A program made the translations under genes and the position numbers. The notes beneath the pieces are model-generated. The model was given only the letters and a program-made list of their open reading frames with translations. It was not told the origin of the DNA and made no database searches. A DNA stretch of 64,000 bases from NCBI RefSeq assembly GCF_014646355.1, contig NZ_BMNH01000002.1, positions 234,069 through 298,068 on the forward strand, in the 5' to 3' direction. This DNA is from Nonomuraea cavernae. GTDB taxonomy: Bacteria > Actinomycetota > Actinomycetes > Streptosporangiales > Streptosporangiaceae. This document shows, one piece after another, positions 8,234-16,797 of the stretch (position 1 is its first letter; every line of letters starts with the position of its first letter).

Positions 8234-9270
8234 TGCTTCACCTCCTCCGCGTAGCGCCGCACCAGCCGGTTGGCGAGCGTGGCCAGCAGCAGCATGGCGC
8301 CCAGGAAGAACTTGAACCAGTCGGCGTCCCAGCCGAGGAACACGATGCCCTTGTCGGCCATGCCGAAGATGACCGCGCCGATCGCGGCCCCGATGGCGGA
8401 GCCGTACCCGCCGGTGAGCAGACAGCCGCCGATGACGGCGGCGATGATGTAGATGAACTCCTGCCCGATGCCGATGTTGGCCTGCACGGACGTGTAGCGC
8501 AGCGCCAGGATCGAGCCGACCAGCCAGGCCGCGAACGCGGTCGTCATGAACAGCGCGATCTTCGTGCGGGCGGCGGGCACGCCGACCGCGCGGGCCGCCT
8601 GCTCGTTGCCGCCGACGGCGAAGATCCAGTTGCCGGCCCGCGAGCGCATCAGCACCCAGGTGGCCACGGCGGTGACCAGCAGCCACCACAGGATCGCCAC
8701 CCGGAACGAGGTGCCGCCGATCTGCACGCTGCCCGCGAAGATCGTGCGGGCCTCCTCGTAGCCCGCGGCCCGGCGCAGGCCGCTGACCTGGACGGTGCCG
8801 GTCAGCGCCTTGGTGACGCCGAGGTTGAGCCCCTGCAGCATGAGGAACGTGCCGAGCGTGACGATGAAGCTGGGCAGCCTGGTCCTGGTCACGATCAGGC
8901 CGTTGAGGAACCCGATGCCCAGCGCCACGACGAGCCCGACGAGCATCGCGGTCCACACGTCTAAGCCGTAGCGGGTGGCCAGGGTGACCAGGATGAGCCC
9001 GGTGGTGCCGGTGAGCACGCCGGCCGACAGGTCGAACTCTCCGCCGATCATCAGCAGCGCGATGGCGACCGCCATGATGCCCAGCGTGGCGGCCGGGTCG
9101 AGCCAGTTGGCGACGCCGTCGAGCGAGCGGAAGACCGGTGACTGGCTCGCGAAGAACGCGAAGACCACGACCATCCCGACGACCGCGCCCAGTTCGGGGC
9201 GGATGAGCAGCCGGCGCAGCAGGCCGACCCCGGCGACCCGTTCGTCGGCCCGCTCGGCGACGCCGGTCAC
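8230..9270 (-). CDS. Sugar-type ABC importer, permease (RbsC-like)
   Basis: A 346-residue inner-membrane permease of the BPD_transp_2 family, with about 8-10 hydrophobic segments. It forms the channel for the solute delivered by the lipoprotein encoded upstream. The segments [29 protein letters not shown] and [26 protein letters not shown] are the two conserved RbsC blocks; the first includes the typical GGEFDLS motif. It overlaps the ATPase gene by 4 bp and starts 19 bp after the binding-protein gene. The substrate is probably a monosaccharide or polyol; I cannot say which. Confidence 0.9.
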   Translation of the reverse strand: MTGVAERADERVAGVGLLRRLLIRPELGAVVGMVVVFAFFASQSPVFRSLDGVANWLDPAATLGIMAVAIALLMIGGEFDLSAGVLTGTTGLILVTLATRYGLDVWTAMLVGLVVALGIGFLNGLIVTRTRLPSFIVTLGTFLMLQGLNLGVTKALTGTVQVSGLRRAAGYEEARTIFAGSVQIGGTSFRVAILWWLLVTAVATWVLMRSRAGNWIFAVGGNEQAARAVGVPAARTKIALFMTTAFAAWLVGSILALRYTSVQANIGIGQEFIYIIAAVIGGCLLTGGYGSAIGAAIGAVIFGMADKGIVFLGWDADWFKFFLGAMLLLATLANRLVRRYAEEVKH

Positions 9271-9289
9271 GCCGCCTCTCCGGCGCCGC

Positions 9290-10264
9290 TCATCGGGTGC
9301 CCGCCTCGGCCAGCTTGGCCACCTGGTCGGCGGTCTCCTTGGTGACGAAGCCGGGTCCGGTGTTGACCGGCAGGCCGCCGCCGACGGTGTTGAGGTTGGT
9401 CCTGTACAGGTTCAGGAACGTGATGGGCAGCCAGCCCTGCAGGTACTGCTGCTGGTCCACGGCGAACAGGATGTCGCCGTCCTTGATCGCTGTCACCACG
9501 TCGGCCGACAGGTCGAAGGTGGCGAGCTTGGCCTGCGACCCGGAGTCCTTGATGGCGTCCCTGGCCGCCACCGCGATCGCCGGGTTGAGCGCGAGCACGC
9601 CGTTGACCTGCTTGTCCGACTGCAGTTTGGCGGTGACCTTGGAGGTCACGTCCGCCAGGTTGCTGACGTCGACCTGGAGCCGCTCGACCGTGCCGCCGAG
9701 GCCCTCCTCGGCGCCCTTGCACCGCTGGTCGAGGCCGATGTTGCCGGCCTCGTGGATCACGCACAGCAGCTTGGTGACGCCTCCGGCCTTGAGCTGCTCG
9801 CCCGCGCCCCGCCCGGCCACGTCCTCGGACTGGCCCACGTGGGTGATCGCGCCGAGCTCCTTGGAGGAGTCGGCGCCGGAGTTGATCGTCACCACCGGGA
9901 TCTTCGCGGCGACGGCCTTGCCGATGGCCTCCTTCAGGGCGTCGGGGTTGGCCAGGGAGACCACGATGCCGCCCACCTTCTCCGACACGGCCTGGTCGAT
10001 GAGTTGCGACTGCTTGCCCGGGTCGCCGTCGCCCTGGTAGGTGACCGTGGCGCCGTACTGCTTGCCCGCGGCCTCCGCGCCGTTCTTGACCACGTCCCAG
10101 AAGGCGTCGCCGGGCGCGCCGTGGGTGATGACGGCGAAAGTGGCCGCATCCGCCGAGGCCGGGCCAGCGGCCGGCGCGCTCTCGGCGCCGGGCTCTCCCG
10201 AGGAGGAGCAGCCGCCCAGGGTCAGGGCGCCCAGCAGGGCCAGCACGATCGGGGTTCGTCTCAT
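9290..10264 (-). CDS. Sugar ABC importer, substrate-binding lipoprotein
   Basis: A 324-residue periplasmic-binding-protein homologue of the Peripla_BP_4 (ribose/xylose-binding) type, anchored to the membrane outer face. The signal peptide ends in the lipobox LGGC (Cys19), followed by a Ser/Gly/Ala linker. The fold begins FAVITHGAPGDAFWDVVKNGAEAAGKQYG and continues VVSLANPDALKEAIGKAVAAKIPVVTINSG, typical of sugar binders. GNIGLDQRCKG and ATFDLSADVVTAIKDGDILFAVDQQQYLQG mark the second lobe. It is the first gene of the leftward operon with the permease and ATPase. The ATG follows GGAGGTATCCCG. Confidence 0.9.
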   Translation of the reverse strand: MRRTPIVLALLGALTLGGCSSSGEPGAESAPAAGPASADAATFAVITHGAPGDAFWDVVKNGAEAAGKQYGATVTYQGDGDPGKQSQLIDQAVSEKVGGIVVSLANPDALKEAIGKAVAAKIPVVTINSGADSSKELGAITHVGQSEDVAGRGAGEQLKAGGVTKLLCVIHEAGNIGLDQRCKGAEEGLGGTVERLQVDVSNLADVTSKVTAKLQSDKQVNGVLALNPAIAVAARDAIKDSGSQAKLATFDLSADVVTAIKDGDILFAVDQQQYLQGWLPITFLNLYRTNLNTVGGGLPVNTGPGFVTKETADQVAKLAEAGTR

Positions 10265-10444
10265 CGGGATACCTCCAAGGCCGACGGGCTCGCCCCAGGT
10301 TTACCCCAATCAAGTGTCATTTGTATAGACATGCGGACCAGCGCGGGAGATCTCGATCGGGTTGCGCGCCAAGACCCGGCGACGTCCGGATGTCACGTCA
10401 CAGCACTCCGGCAGGGCCGAGGAGCCGCGGGGCCACTGGGTCCC

Positions 10445-10510
10445 GTGACCCGGTTCTCCGGCGCCGAGCTGCTCGGCGTGACCCGGCTATCCGGCGCCGA
10501 GCTGCTCGGC
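10445..10510. repeat. 33-bp tandem duplication over the citE stop codon
   Basis: 10445-10477 and 10478-10510 match at 31 of 33 positions. The CitE-like gene (leftward) stops in the second copy (TAG at 10489-10487); in the first copy the same site reads GAA. The last 7 or so codons have therefore been duplicated in frame, and the stop exists in only one copy. The rest of the gap 10265-10486 shows no gene. Confidence 0.92.
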
Positions 10511-11335
10511 CAGGGCCACGGTGCGCCGGGCCCTGGCGACGATCGGCGCGTCCACGAAGCGCCCGTCGGGCAGGGCGACGACTCCCCTGCCGGCCTTCTC
10601 GGCCTCTTCGGCGGCCTCGACGATCTCGGCGGCCCGGGCCGCCTCCTCGGCCGTGGGGGTGAACGCCCTTTTGATCGCCGGAAGCTGGCGGGGGTGGATC
10701 GCGGTCCGGCCGAACATGCCGAGGCCCCGGCCCGCCAGGCACGAGGCGACGAGCCCCTCCTCGTCCCGCAGGTCCGGGTAGACGGACATGGGCACCGGCG
10801 GCAGGCCCGCGGCGGCCGCGGCGAGCACGACGTCCAGCCTGATCTGGTTCATCGCCGACTCGGCGCTGATCGACAGCTCGGCCGCCAGGTCCTGCTCGCC
10901 CAGCGCCACGCCGCCGACGCTCGGATGCGCGGCGATCTCGGCGACGGCGACGACGCCCGCGGCCGACTCCAGCAACGCGTGCGCGGGGACCCCCAGCCCC
11001 TCCAGCGCGCCGAGGCCCTCGGCGGACTCGACCTTCGGCAGGCGGACCGCGTCGAGGCCCGGCAGCCCGCCGAGCTCGGCCACGTCCGCCAGGCCCCGCG
11101 GCGTGGCCAGGTCGTTGACCCGCACGTGCACCGCCACCCCCTCCCGGTCCGTACGCTCGCGCAGGAAGGCCGCCGCGTTGGCCCGGGCCTCGTCCTTGCG
11201 GGCGGGCACCACGGCGTCCTCCAGGTCGATGATCACCACGTCCGCGCCGGAGCCGACGGCCTTGGCGAACCGCTCGGGCCGGTCGCCGGGAACGTAGAGC
11301 CAGGTGACGGGCACCCGGGCGGCGGTCGCGGTCAT
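10487..11335 (-). CDS. HpcH/HpaI aldolase, CitE-like CoA-ester lyase
   Basis: A 282-residue TIM-barrel lyase of the CitE/citramalyl-CoA/malyl-CoA lyase family, which cleaves a 3-hydroxyacyl-CoA to acetyl-CoA plus an oxo acid. Landmarks are TWLYVPGDRPERFAKAV, DVVIIDLEDAVVPARKDEAR (metal-binding Asp/Glu), VRVNDLATPRGLADV, VRLPKVES and ALGEQDLAAEL. It lacks its own citrate lyase partners, so it is not citrate lyase proper. It overlaps the upstream CaiB-type CoA-transferase by 4 bp (ATGA), so the two likely act in sequence: one activates a dicarboxylate and the other cleaves it. The exact substrate is unknown. Confidence 0.85.
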   Translation of the reverse strand: MTATAARVPVTWLYVPGDRPERFAKAVGSGADVVIIDLEDAVVPARKDEARANAAAFLRERTDREGVAVHVRVNDLATPRGLADVAELGGLPGLDAVRLPKVESAEGLGALEGLGVPAHALLESAAGVVAVAEIAAHPSVGGVALGEQDLAAELSISAESAMNQIRLDVVLAAAAAGLPPVPMSVYPDLRDEEGLVASCLAGRGLGMFGRTAIHPRQLPAIKRAFTPTAEEAARAAEIVEAAEEAEKAGRGVVALPDGRFVDAPIVARARRTVALAEQLGAG

Positions 11336-12519
11336 GCCACGACTCCCTTCTCGCGCAGCTCGGCGATCTCCGCCGGGCCGTAGGACAGCTCGGCGAGCAC
11401 CTCGTCGGTGTCGCGGCCGAGGGAGCGGCCGGGCCAGCGCACCTCGCCGGGCGTGTCCGAGAGGCGGAACAGCACGTTCTGCATGGTGACCTCACCGAGT
11501 TCCTCGTCGGGCACCTCGACGAAGGTGCCCAGGGCGGCGTACTGCGGGTCCTGGGCGATGTCGCTCACGTCGTAGATGGGGGCGACCGCGGCCTGAGCCT
11601 CCTCGAAGCGGGCGATGACCTCCGCGGCGTCGCGTTCGGCGATCCAGGTGGCGACCGCCTCGTCGAGCTCGTCGACGTGCCGCACGCGGCCGGCGCCGGT
11701 GCCGAACCAGGGCTGCTCGACCAGGTCGGGGCGGCCGACGAGGGTGACGACCCGCTCGGCGATGGGCTGGGCGCTGGTGGAGATGGCCAGCCAGCGGCCG
11801 TCGCGGGTGCGGTAGGTGTTGCGGGGCGCGTTGCTGCTCGACCGGTTGCCGGTGCGCTCGGGCACCACGCCGAGTGCCCGGTAGGCGGTCATCTGGGGGC
11901 CGAGCAGGCCGAGGATGGGCTCGATGATCGCCATGTCGATGATCTGGCCACGGCCGGTCGCCTCACGGGCCCGCAGCGCCACCATGATCGCGTACGACAT
12001 CGCCAGTCCGGCGATGCCGTCGGCCAGGGCGAGCGGCGGCAGCGTGGGCGGCCCGTCGGGCTGACCGGTCATGGCCGCGAACCCGCTCATGGCCTCGGCC
12101 AGCGTGCCGAACCCCGGCTGGCCGGCCATCGGGCCGAACTGCCCGAACCCCGTCATGCGCGCCACGATCAGCCGGGGGTTGAGCTCCAGCAGGTTCTCGG
12201 GCGCCAGATCCCACCGTTCCAAGGTGCCGGGGCGGAAGTTCTCGATCAGCACGTCGGCGCGCCCGGCCAGGCGGCGCAGGACGTCCTGCCCCTCTGCGCG
12301 TGACAGGTCGACCGCGGCGGCGCGCTTGTTGCGGCCCAGCGTCTTCCACCACAGGCCCACCCCGTCGACGGCGGCGCCATGGCCGCGTGAGGGGTCGCCG
12401 CGCCTGGGATGCTCGATCTTGACCACGTCGGCGCCGAAGTCGCCGAGCATCATCGCGGCGGAGGGACCGGCGAACAGCGTCGCGGCGTCGATGACGCGAA
12501 GGCCGGCGAGACTCATCAT
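11332..12519 (-). CDS. CaiB/BaiF family (class III) CoA-transferase
   Basis: A 395-residue CoA-transferase that moves CoA between carboxylic acids. The N-terminal half begins GLRVIDAATLFAGPSAAMMLGDFGADVVKIEHPRRGDPSRGHG, with WWKTLGRNKRAAAVDLSRAEGQDVLRRLAGRADVLIENFRPG. These are the family hallmarks, including the Asp of the DFGADV block region. The start is either of two adjacent ATGs (12519 or 12516). There is no ribosome binding site, but TTGACC-N16-TAAGTT ends 8 nt upstream, so it is probably leaderless. It shares an operon with the CitE-like lyase and has a divergent GntR regulator. Together they resemble itaconate/citramalate-type degradation modules without a hydratase. Confidence 0.88.
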   Translation of the reverse strand: MMSLAGLRVIDAATLFAGPSAAMMLGDFGADVVKIEHPRRGDPSRGHGAAVDGVGLWWKTLGRNKRAAAVDLSRAEGQDVLRRLAGRADVLIENFRPGTLERWDLAPENLLELNPRLIVARMTGFGQFGPMAGQPGFGTLAEAMSGFAAMTGQPDGPPTLPPLALADGIAGLAMSYAIMVALRAREATGRGQIIDMAIIEPILGLLGPQMTAYRALGVVPERTGNRSSSNAPRNTYRTRDGRWLAISTSAQPIAERVVTLVGRPDLVEQPWFGTGAGRVRHVDELDEAVATWIAERDAAEVIARFEEAQAAVAPIYDVSDIAQDPQYAALGTFVEVPDEELGEVTMQNVLFRLSDTPGEVRWPGRSLGRDTDEVLAELSYGPAEIAELREKGVVA

Positions 12520-12527
12520 GAGTATGT

Positions 12528-12566
12528 AACTTATAAGAAATATGTCATAGGTCAATCCCGGACATA
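12528..12566. promoter_or_regulatory. caiB-citE promoter with inverted repeat
   Basis: Leftward promoter: TTGACC (12555-12550), 16-nt spacer, TAAGTT (12533-12528). An inverted repeat TATGTC (12541-12546) ... GACATA (12561-12566) straddles the -35 box and also lies 17 bp before the divergent GntR start. A GntR dimer could control both genes here (inference). Confidence 0.5.
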
Positions 12567-12582
12567 CGGAACATTGGACGAC

Positions 12583-13236
12583 ATGCCGACCAACGAGCCC
12601 CGGCCGCCGATGAGCAAGGCCGACTACGTCTACACCGTGCTGCTCGACGAGATCCGCACCGCCCGGATCCCCGGCGGCACGGCGCTGCGGGCCGGCGCGG
12701 TCGCCCGCCGGCTCGGGGTCTCGGTGACGCCGGTCCGCGAGGCGCTGCGCCGGCTGGAGAAGGACCGCCTGATCAGCTACGAGGCCCACCACGGCGCGAC
12801 CGTGATCGATCTCGGCGACGACGCGCTGGAGGAGTTCTACGGCCTGCGCGCCGTGGTGGAGGGCCTGGCCGCCCGGCTGGCCGCCGGCCGCGTCACCGCC
12901 GCCGACCTCGACTGGCTGCGCGAGTTGCACGCCTCGATGGCCGAGGACGTCCGGCAGGGCAGGTACGACCGGCTCGCCGAGCAGAGCAGGCACTTCCACC
13001 TGCGCATCGCCGACATCGGCGGCCCCGCCTTCCTCGGCCAGCACGCCCGGGCGGTGCGCAACAGCGTCCCGGTGCCCGCCACGGCCTCACTCTGGCTCGA
13101 CGGCGAGCAGGCCCGGCTGCAACTGGAGGCCCACGAGCGCATCCTCGCCGCCCTGGCGGACTCCGACGGCCCCGCCGCCGAACGCCTCATGATCGAGCAC
13201 GTCCGCCGGGCCGGAGATCACCGCAGGACCCACTGA
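12583..13236 (+). CDS. GntR-family regulator (FadR/FCD subfamily)
   Basis: A 217-residue regulator. Its winged helix, VYTVLLDEIRTARIPGGTALRAGAVARRLGVSVTPVREALRRLEKDRLISYEAHHGATV (residues 14-73), is a textbook GntR domain. The all-helical C-terminal FCD domain has the metal/ligand-binding His/Asp pattern in HFHLRIADIGG and LEAHERILAAL. It starts at ATG 12583 and is divergent from the caiB-citE operon, which it most likely controls through the 63-bp shared region. Its final 19 bp overlap the convergent DUF5753 regulator gene. Confidence 0.88.
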   Translation: MPTNEPRPPMSKADYVYTVLLDEIRTARIPGGTALRAGAVARRLGVSVTPVREALRRLEKDRLISYEAHHGATVIDLGDDALEEFYGLRAVVEGLAARLAAGRVTAADLDWLRELHASMAEDVRQGRYDRLAEQSRHFHLRIADIGGPAFLGQHARAVRNSVPVPATASLWLDGEQARLQLEAHERILAALADSDGPAAERLMIEHVRRAGDHRRTH

Positions 13237-14120
13237 CCGGACGCGCCGGCCGCCGCCTCCGCGCCGACCACGGGGGTCGATCCGCTCAGGCGCGCCCGGA
13301 CGTCCCGCAGGACGTCAGGGGTGAAGTCGATCCGGAAGGACGCCAGCGCCAGCCGCGCGAACACCTGATGGTGCTCCTCGGCCAGCCGCGGGTCGTCGAC
13401 CAGCACCGGCTCCCGTTGCAGGTGAAGCACCAGCAGATCGGGCCGGTCACGCTCGGGGAAGCGCAGCAGCGTGAACGGCGGGCCCTGGTAGAGGAAGCCG
13501 GTCTCGGCGACGGGCCGGGCCACCTGCACCGCGACGTTCGGCCGCCTGGCGGCCAGGGCGAGCGCGTCGAGCTGCTCCAGCCGGTCCTGCGGCCGGGGCA
13601 GCGGCGGATCCTCGATCGCCTCCCGGTCGAGCACCGCCCACAGGCGCGGCCCGCCCGCCCGGTCGAGCAGCCGCTGCCCGCGCATGACGAGGCAGGCGCC
13701 GCCGGCGACCTGCTCGGCCGTGGCGCGGGGCCGCCGGGACGCGCGCACGGCGGCCTCGGCGTAGGCACGGGTCTGCAGCAGCGGCGGCACGCCCCGGGGC
13801 CGGTAGGTGTAGATGACCTCGGCGTCGTCCTCCTGCTCGAGGAACCCGGCCAGCGCCAGCGGCACCTCGGGCGCGTCGAACCAGCCCGGCTCCCGGTCGC
13901 CCCGCAACAGGGACAGCACGTGCGCCTGCTGCGCCCGCTCGCGCACGCCGTACAACTCCAGCAGGGCCCGCGCGGTCGACTCGCGCGCCGCGACGAGGCC
14001 GTGCTCGATGCGGTAGATCGTCGACGTGTTGAGCCCGGCCGCCCGCGCGGCCGCCTGCATGGACAGGCCACGGGCCCGTCGCAGGGCCGCGAGCCGGGCC
14101 GCCACCGAGATCGTATGCAT
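13218..14120 (-). CDS. XRE-type HTH regulator with C-terminal DUF5753-like domain
   Basis: A 300-residue protein. Residues 5-60 are a lambda-repressor-like HTH (ARLAALRRARGLSMQAAARAAGLNTSTIYRIEHGL). The rest matches the layout of DUF5753 proteins, very numerous in actinomycetes and often paired with small DUF397 genes: EVIYTYRPRGVPPLLQTRAYAEAAVRA, a stretch of conserved Arg/Glu, and TGFLYQGPPFTLLRFPERDRPDLLVLHLQ. No DUF397 gene is adjacent. The target is unknown. The 3' end overlaps the convergent GntR gene by 19 bp. Confidence 0.8.
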   Translation of the reverse strand: MHTISVAARLAALRRARGLSMQAAARAAGLNTSTIYRIEHGLVAARESTARALLELYGVRERAQQAHVLSLLRGDREPGWFDAPEVPLALAGFLEQEDDAEVIYTYRPRGVPPLLQTRAYAEAAVRASRRPRATAEQVAGGACLVMRGQRLLDRAGGPRLWAVLDREAIEDPPLPRPQDRLEQLDALALAARRPNVAVQVARPVAETGFLYQGPPFTLLRFPERDRPDLLVLHLQREPVLVDDPRLAEEHHQVFARLALASFRIDFTPDVLRDVRARLSGSTPVVGAEAAAGASGQWVLR

Positions 14121-14254
14121 ACGCGCGCCACCATGGTGAATGAAAGAAAACTCCGCCTTGACGTGGAATGTTGCAAGTTATCGACCCGTGATGGACGATG
14201 TCCCCTTGCGATCTGGAAAGCCTATTGCAGACGCCGATCGGGCAGGATGAAACC

Positions 14255-14935
14255 GTGATCAGAGGCATCCTGTTCGACCTCGACGGCACCCTGCTCGACC
14301 ACCGCTCGGCCGCCGACGGCGCGATCACCGCCTGGGTGTCCGGGCGCGTTCCGGGCCATCCCCGGCTGGCCGAAGCGGCCAGGTTGTGGAGGGAGCTGGA
14401 GGAGCCCCATCTGGGGGCGTGGCAGCGCGGCGAGTGCTCCTTGGAGGAGCAGCGCCGCCGCCGCATCCACGCGCTCTGCCTGGAGCTCGCGATCGCCGTG
14501 CCCGGCGACCTCGACAGGGCGTTCGCCGCCTTCGCCGACCACTACCGGCGCGGCTGGTCCGCCTACCCCGACGCGGCGCGGGCGGTGCGATCGCTCGGCG
14601 GGTTCCGGCTGGGGGTGCTGACCAACGGCACCCAGGAGATGCAGGAGGCGAAGGTCGAGGCGATCGGCCTCGGCGGGCTGGTCGGGCCGGTGCTGACCGG
14701 CGAGCTGCTCGGCTCCTGCAAACCGGCGGCCGCCAGCTACACGAGAGCGGCCGCGGCCCTCGGCCTCGCGCCCGGCGAGGTGCTGCTGGTGGGCGACGAC
14801 GTGGACAAGGACGTGACGGCCCCGGCCGTGACCGGGATGCGCTCGGTCTGGCTCGACCGCCTCGGCGTCGATCCGGCACCGGCCGGCTTCCCCCGGATCA
14901 CCTCGCTCATCCAGTTGCCCGCGCTCGTCGCCTGA
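14255..14935 (+). CDS. HAD-superfamily hydrolase
   Basis: A 226-residue phosphatase-like protein of the HAD superfamily, subfamily IA. Motif I is FDLDGTLLDHR (nucleophile Asp), motif II is GVLTNGTQEMQEAKVEAIGL, motif III Lys lies in GELLGSCKPAAASY, and motif IV is LLVGDDVDKDVTAP. The cap is the small helical type. Substrates of such proteins are small phosphometabolites and cannot be predicted. The GTG at 14255 after GGCAGGATGAAACC is preferred to an upstream ATG at 14198. It stands alone between two regulators. Confidence 0.85.
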   Translation: MIRGILFDLDGTLLDHRSAADGAITAWVSGRVPGHPRLAEAARLWRELEEPHLGAWQRGECSLEEQRRRRIHALCLELAIAVPGDLDRAFAAFADHYRRGWSAYPDAARAVRSLGGFRLGVLTNGTQEMQEAKVEAIGLGGLVGPVLTGELLGSCKPAAASYTRAAAALGLAPGEVLLVGDDVDKDVTAPAVTGMRSVWLDRLGVDPAPAGFPRITSLIQLPALVA

Positions 14936-15000
14936 GCAGGCGATCCCGCCCTGGTCAACCGCGGTCATCCCGTCAAGGAAGTCACGACCGACGGTCATAT

Positions 15001-15030
15001 TTGTCAGGACATTCTGACCTCGGTTAATCT
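15001..15030 (+). promoter_or_regulatory. Promoter and operator of the UTRA regulator
   Basis: TTGTCA (15001-15006), an 18-nt spacer and TAATCT (15025-15030), ending 7 nt before the ATG. The inverted repeat GTCAG-N6-CTGAC (15003-15018) fills the spacer, a good position for autorepression by the GntR/UTRA protein encoded next (inference). Confidence 0.55.
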
Positions 15031-15037
15031 GATCAGC

Positions 15038-15778
15038 ATGACCGCGAACCTGGCGATCGACCTGGACCGATCCAGCCCCGTGCCGCTCTACTTCCAGGTG
15101 GCCGAGCAGATCGCCGAGGCGATCCGGCGAGGCGACCTGGCGCCCGGCTCCCGGCTGGACAACGAGATCCTGCTGGCCGACAAGCTCGGCCTGTCACGGC
15201 CGACGATCCGCCAGGCCATCCAGTACCTCGTCGACAAAGGGCTGCTGGTGCGCAAGCGCGGGGTCGGCACCCAGGTGGTGCACGGCCAGGTGAAGCGCTC
15301 GGTCGAGCTGACGAGCCTCTACGACGACCTGCGCCGCGCCGGCCAGGAGCCCGCCACCCAGGTGCTCACCCTGGAGTCGCGCCCCGTCGCGGAGGAGATC
15401 GCCCCCATCCTCGGCGTCGAGCCCGGCACCGAGGTGCTCCACCTCGAACGCCTCCGCTTCGCGGCCGGCGAGCCGCTGGCCCTGCTGAGCAACTGGCTGC
15501 CGCTCGGGCTCGCCCAGCTCACCGCCGCCGACCTGGAAGGCCGCGGCCTGTACGAGCTGCTGCGCGGCGCGGGCGTGCGGATGCGGGTCGCCAACCAGCG
15601 CATCGGCGCCCGGGCGGCCAGCCAGGCCGAGGCCAGGCTGCTGGACGAGCGGCGCGGCGCCCCCCTGCTCACCATGATCCGCACCACCTACGACGACCAG
15701 GGCCGGGCGGTCGAGCACGGCTCACACGTCTACCGGGCCTCCCACTACTCCCTGGAAGTCACCCTCATCGAGCGCTGA
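15038..15778 (+). CDS. GntR-family regulator with UTRA domain (HutC subfamily)
   Basis: A 246-residue repressor. The winged helix at residues 14-80 reads PVPLYFQVAEQIAEAIRRGDLAPGSRLDNEILLADKLGLSRPTIRQAIQYLVDKGLLVRKRGVGTQV. Residues 95-240 are a UTRA ligand domain (LRLRFAAGEPLALLSNWLP-type core, AEARLLDERRGAPLLTMIRTTYDDQGRAVEHGSHVYRASHY). Members of this subfamily sense sugars, phosphosugars or small acids. The ATG lies 7 nt after TAATCT, so it is leaderless. No transport operon is adjacent; the nearest candidate target is its own promoter palindrome. Its 3' end overlaps the convergent acetyltransferase by 57 bp. Confidence 0.87.
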   Translation: MTANLAIDLDRSSPVPLYFQVAEQIAEAIRRGDLAPGSRLDNEILLADKLGLSRPTIRQAIQYLVDKGLLVRKRGVGTQVVHGQVKRSVELTSLYDDLRRAGQEPATQVLTLESRPVAEEIAPILGVEPGTEVLHLERLRFAAGEPLALLSNWLPLGLAQLTAADLEGRGLYELLRGAGVRMRVANQRIGARAASQAEARLLDERRGAPLLTMIRTTYDDQGRAVEHGSHVYRASHYSLEVTLIER

Positions 15779-16654
15779 GACCCACAGCGCGCTCCGGGTC
15801 ACCTCGCCGAACCCGATGGACCGGTAGAGCCGGCGCGGCACCGGATGGCCGTCGTCGCCGCGGGCGCAGACCACGGCCCGGGTGGCGCCCGCGTCCCGGG
15901 CCGCGCGCAGTGCCGCCAGGCACACCGCCCGGCCCAGCCCCCGCCGCCGGTGGGCCGGCACGGTGCCCGTCGGCTCGATCTCCGCCACCCGCCGGGCCGG
16001 ATCCAGCCAGGCCAGGCAGTAGGCGGCCACCTCGCCGTCCGGCGCCTGCGCGATCCAGTCCAGCCCGCCGTCGTACGGCCAGGCGGCGCGCACCGCGTGA
16101 TAGCTCTCCACGGTCACCCGCGACGGGTGGAAGGCCGCGCGATGGGCCGCGACCCGGCCCGGCACATCACCGGCGCCGACGGGGCGCAGCCGGAACCCCG
16201 GCGGCGGCGCCGGCTCCGCCAACCCGTCGAGGTCTCGGGTGAGCTGGACGAAGAACGGCCCGTCGCCGGAGCGCAGGTAGCCGGCCCGGCGCAGCGCCGG
16301 CCACAGGTGCGTCTCGGAGTCGAGCACGGAGACCGAGCGCCGGACGCCGGGCGCCGTCTCGGCGAACCAGGCCAGCACCTCGTCCGCCAGGTGCGCGCGG
16401 GCCGGGTCGACCGCCAGGTCGAGATGGCCGGGCAGCTCGATCCAGCCCCACGCCACGGTCGTGCCTCCGGCGCGCCACAGCCGGGTGGGCCACTCGGGCT
16501 CCCGGCCGGTGTGCTGGAACCGCCCCCACGCCAGGTCGCCGGCGTGCCACCGCGATGCCGGCGACCAGATGCGGCTGCTGAGCTCCTGCATGGCCCGCAG
16601 GTCGCCGCCGCCCGTGTAGGCGGCGGCGGTGACGGCGGGCGAGGGGACGGCCAT
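15722..16654 (-). CDS. GNAT-family N-acetyltransferase (double-domain)
   Basis: A 310-residue protein with two GNAT-like halves. The C-terminal half (about residues 160-300) has the acetyl-CoA binding signature VPAHRRRGLGRAVCLAALRAARDAGATRAVV, followed by the usual ARRLYRSIGF-type ending (PRRLYRSIGFGEVTRSALW). The N-terminal half (WGWIELPGHLDLAVDP ... LWPALRRAGYLRSGDGPFFV) looks like a degenerate second domain, common in actinomycete proteins of this size. The acceptor is unknown. The open frame continues far upstream, but the ATG at 16654 gives a natural start. It overlaps the GntR/UTRA gene by 57 bp. Confidence 0.8.
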   Translation of the reverse strand: MAVPSPAVTAAAYTGGGDLRAMQELSSRIWSPASRWHAGDLAWGRFQHTGREPEWPTRLWRAGGTTVAWGWIELPGHLDLAVDPARAHLADEVLAWFAETAPGVRRSVSVLDSETHLWPALRRAGYLRSGDGPFFVQLTRDLDGLAEPAPPPGFRLRPVGAGDVPGRVAAHRAAFHPSRVTVESYHAVRAAWPYDGGLDWIAQAPDGEVAAYCLAWLDPARRVAEIEPTGTVPAHRRRGLGRAVCLAALRAARDAGATRAVVCARGDDGHPVPRRLYRSIGFGEVTRSALWVSALDEGDFQGVVGGPVDV

Positions 16655-16720
16655 GGCCGCCAGTCTGGCCGGGACGGCGCCCGGCTCGCACCTGAATATC
16701 CCGCCCTGCCCGCCACCCGC

Positions 16721-16791
16721 CAGCCCGCCAGCCCGCCAGCCCGCCAGCCCGCCAGCCCGCCGGGTCGCCGGGTCGCCGGGTCGCCGGGTCG
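16721..16791. repeat. 8-bp tandem repeats just after menD
   Basis: Five copies of CAGCCCGC (16721-16760) are followed by four copies of CCGGGTCG (16760-16791) and a variant copy that reaches the menD stop codon (TGA at 16800-16798, leftward). The array occupies most of the 143-bp gap between menD and the acetyltransferase gene. Confidence 0.93.
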
Positions 16792-16797
16792 CCGGGG

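Noticed and set aside
16721..16791. Possible CRISPR or repeat-spacer array near menD
   Set aside because: Units are 8 bp with no spacers between them; a simple tandem repeat.
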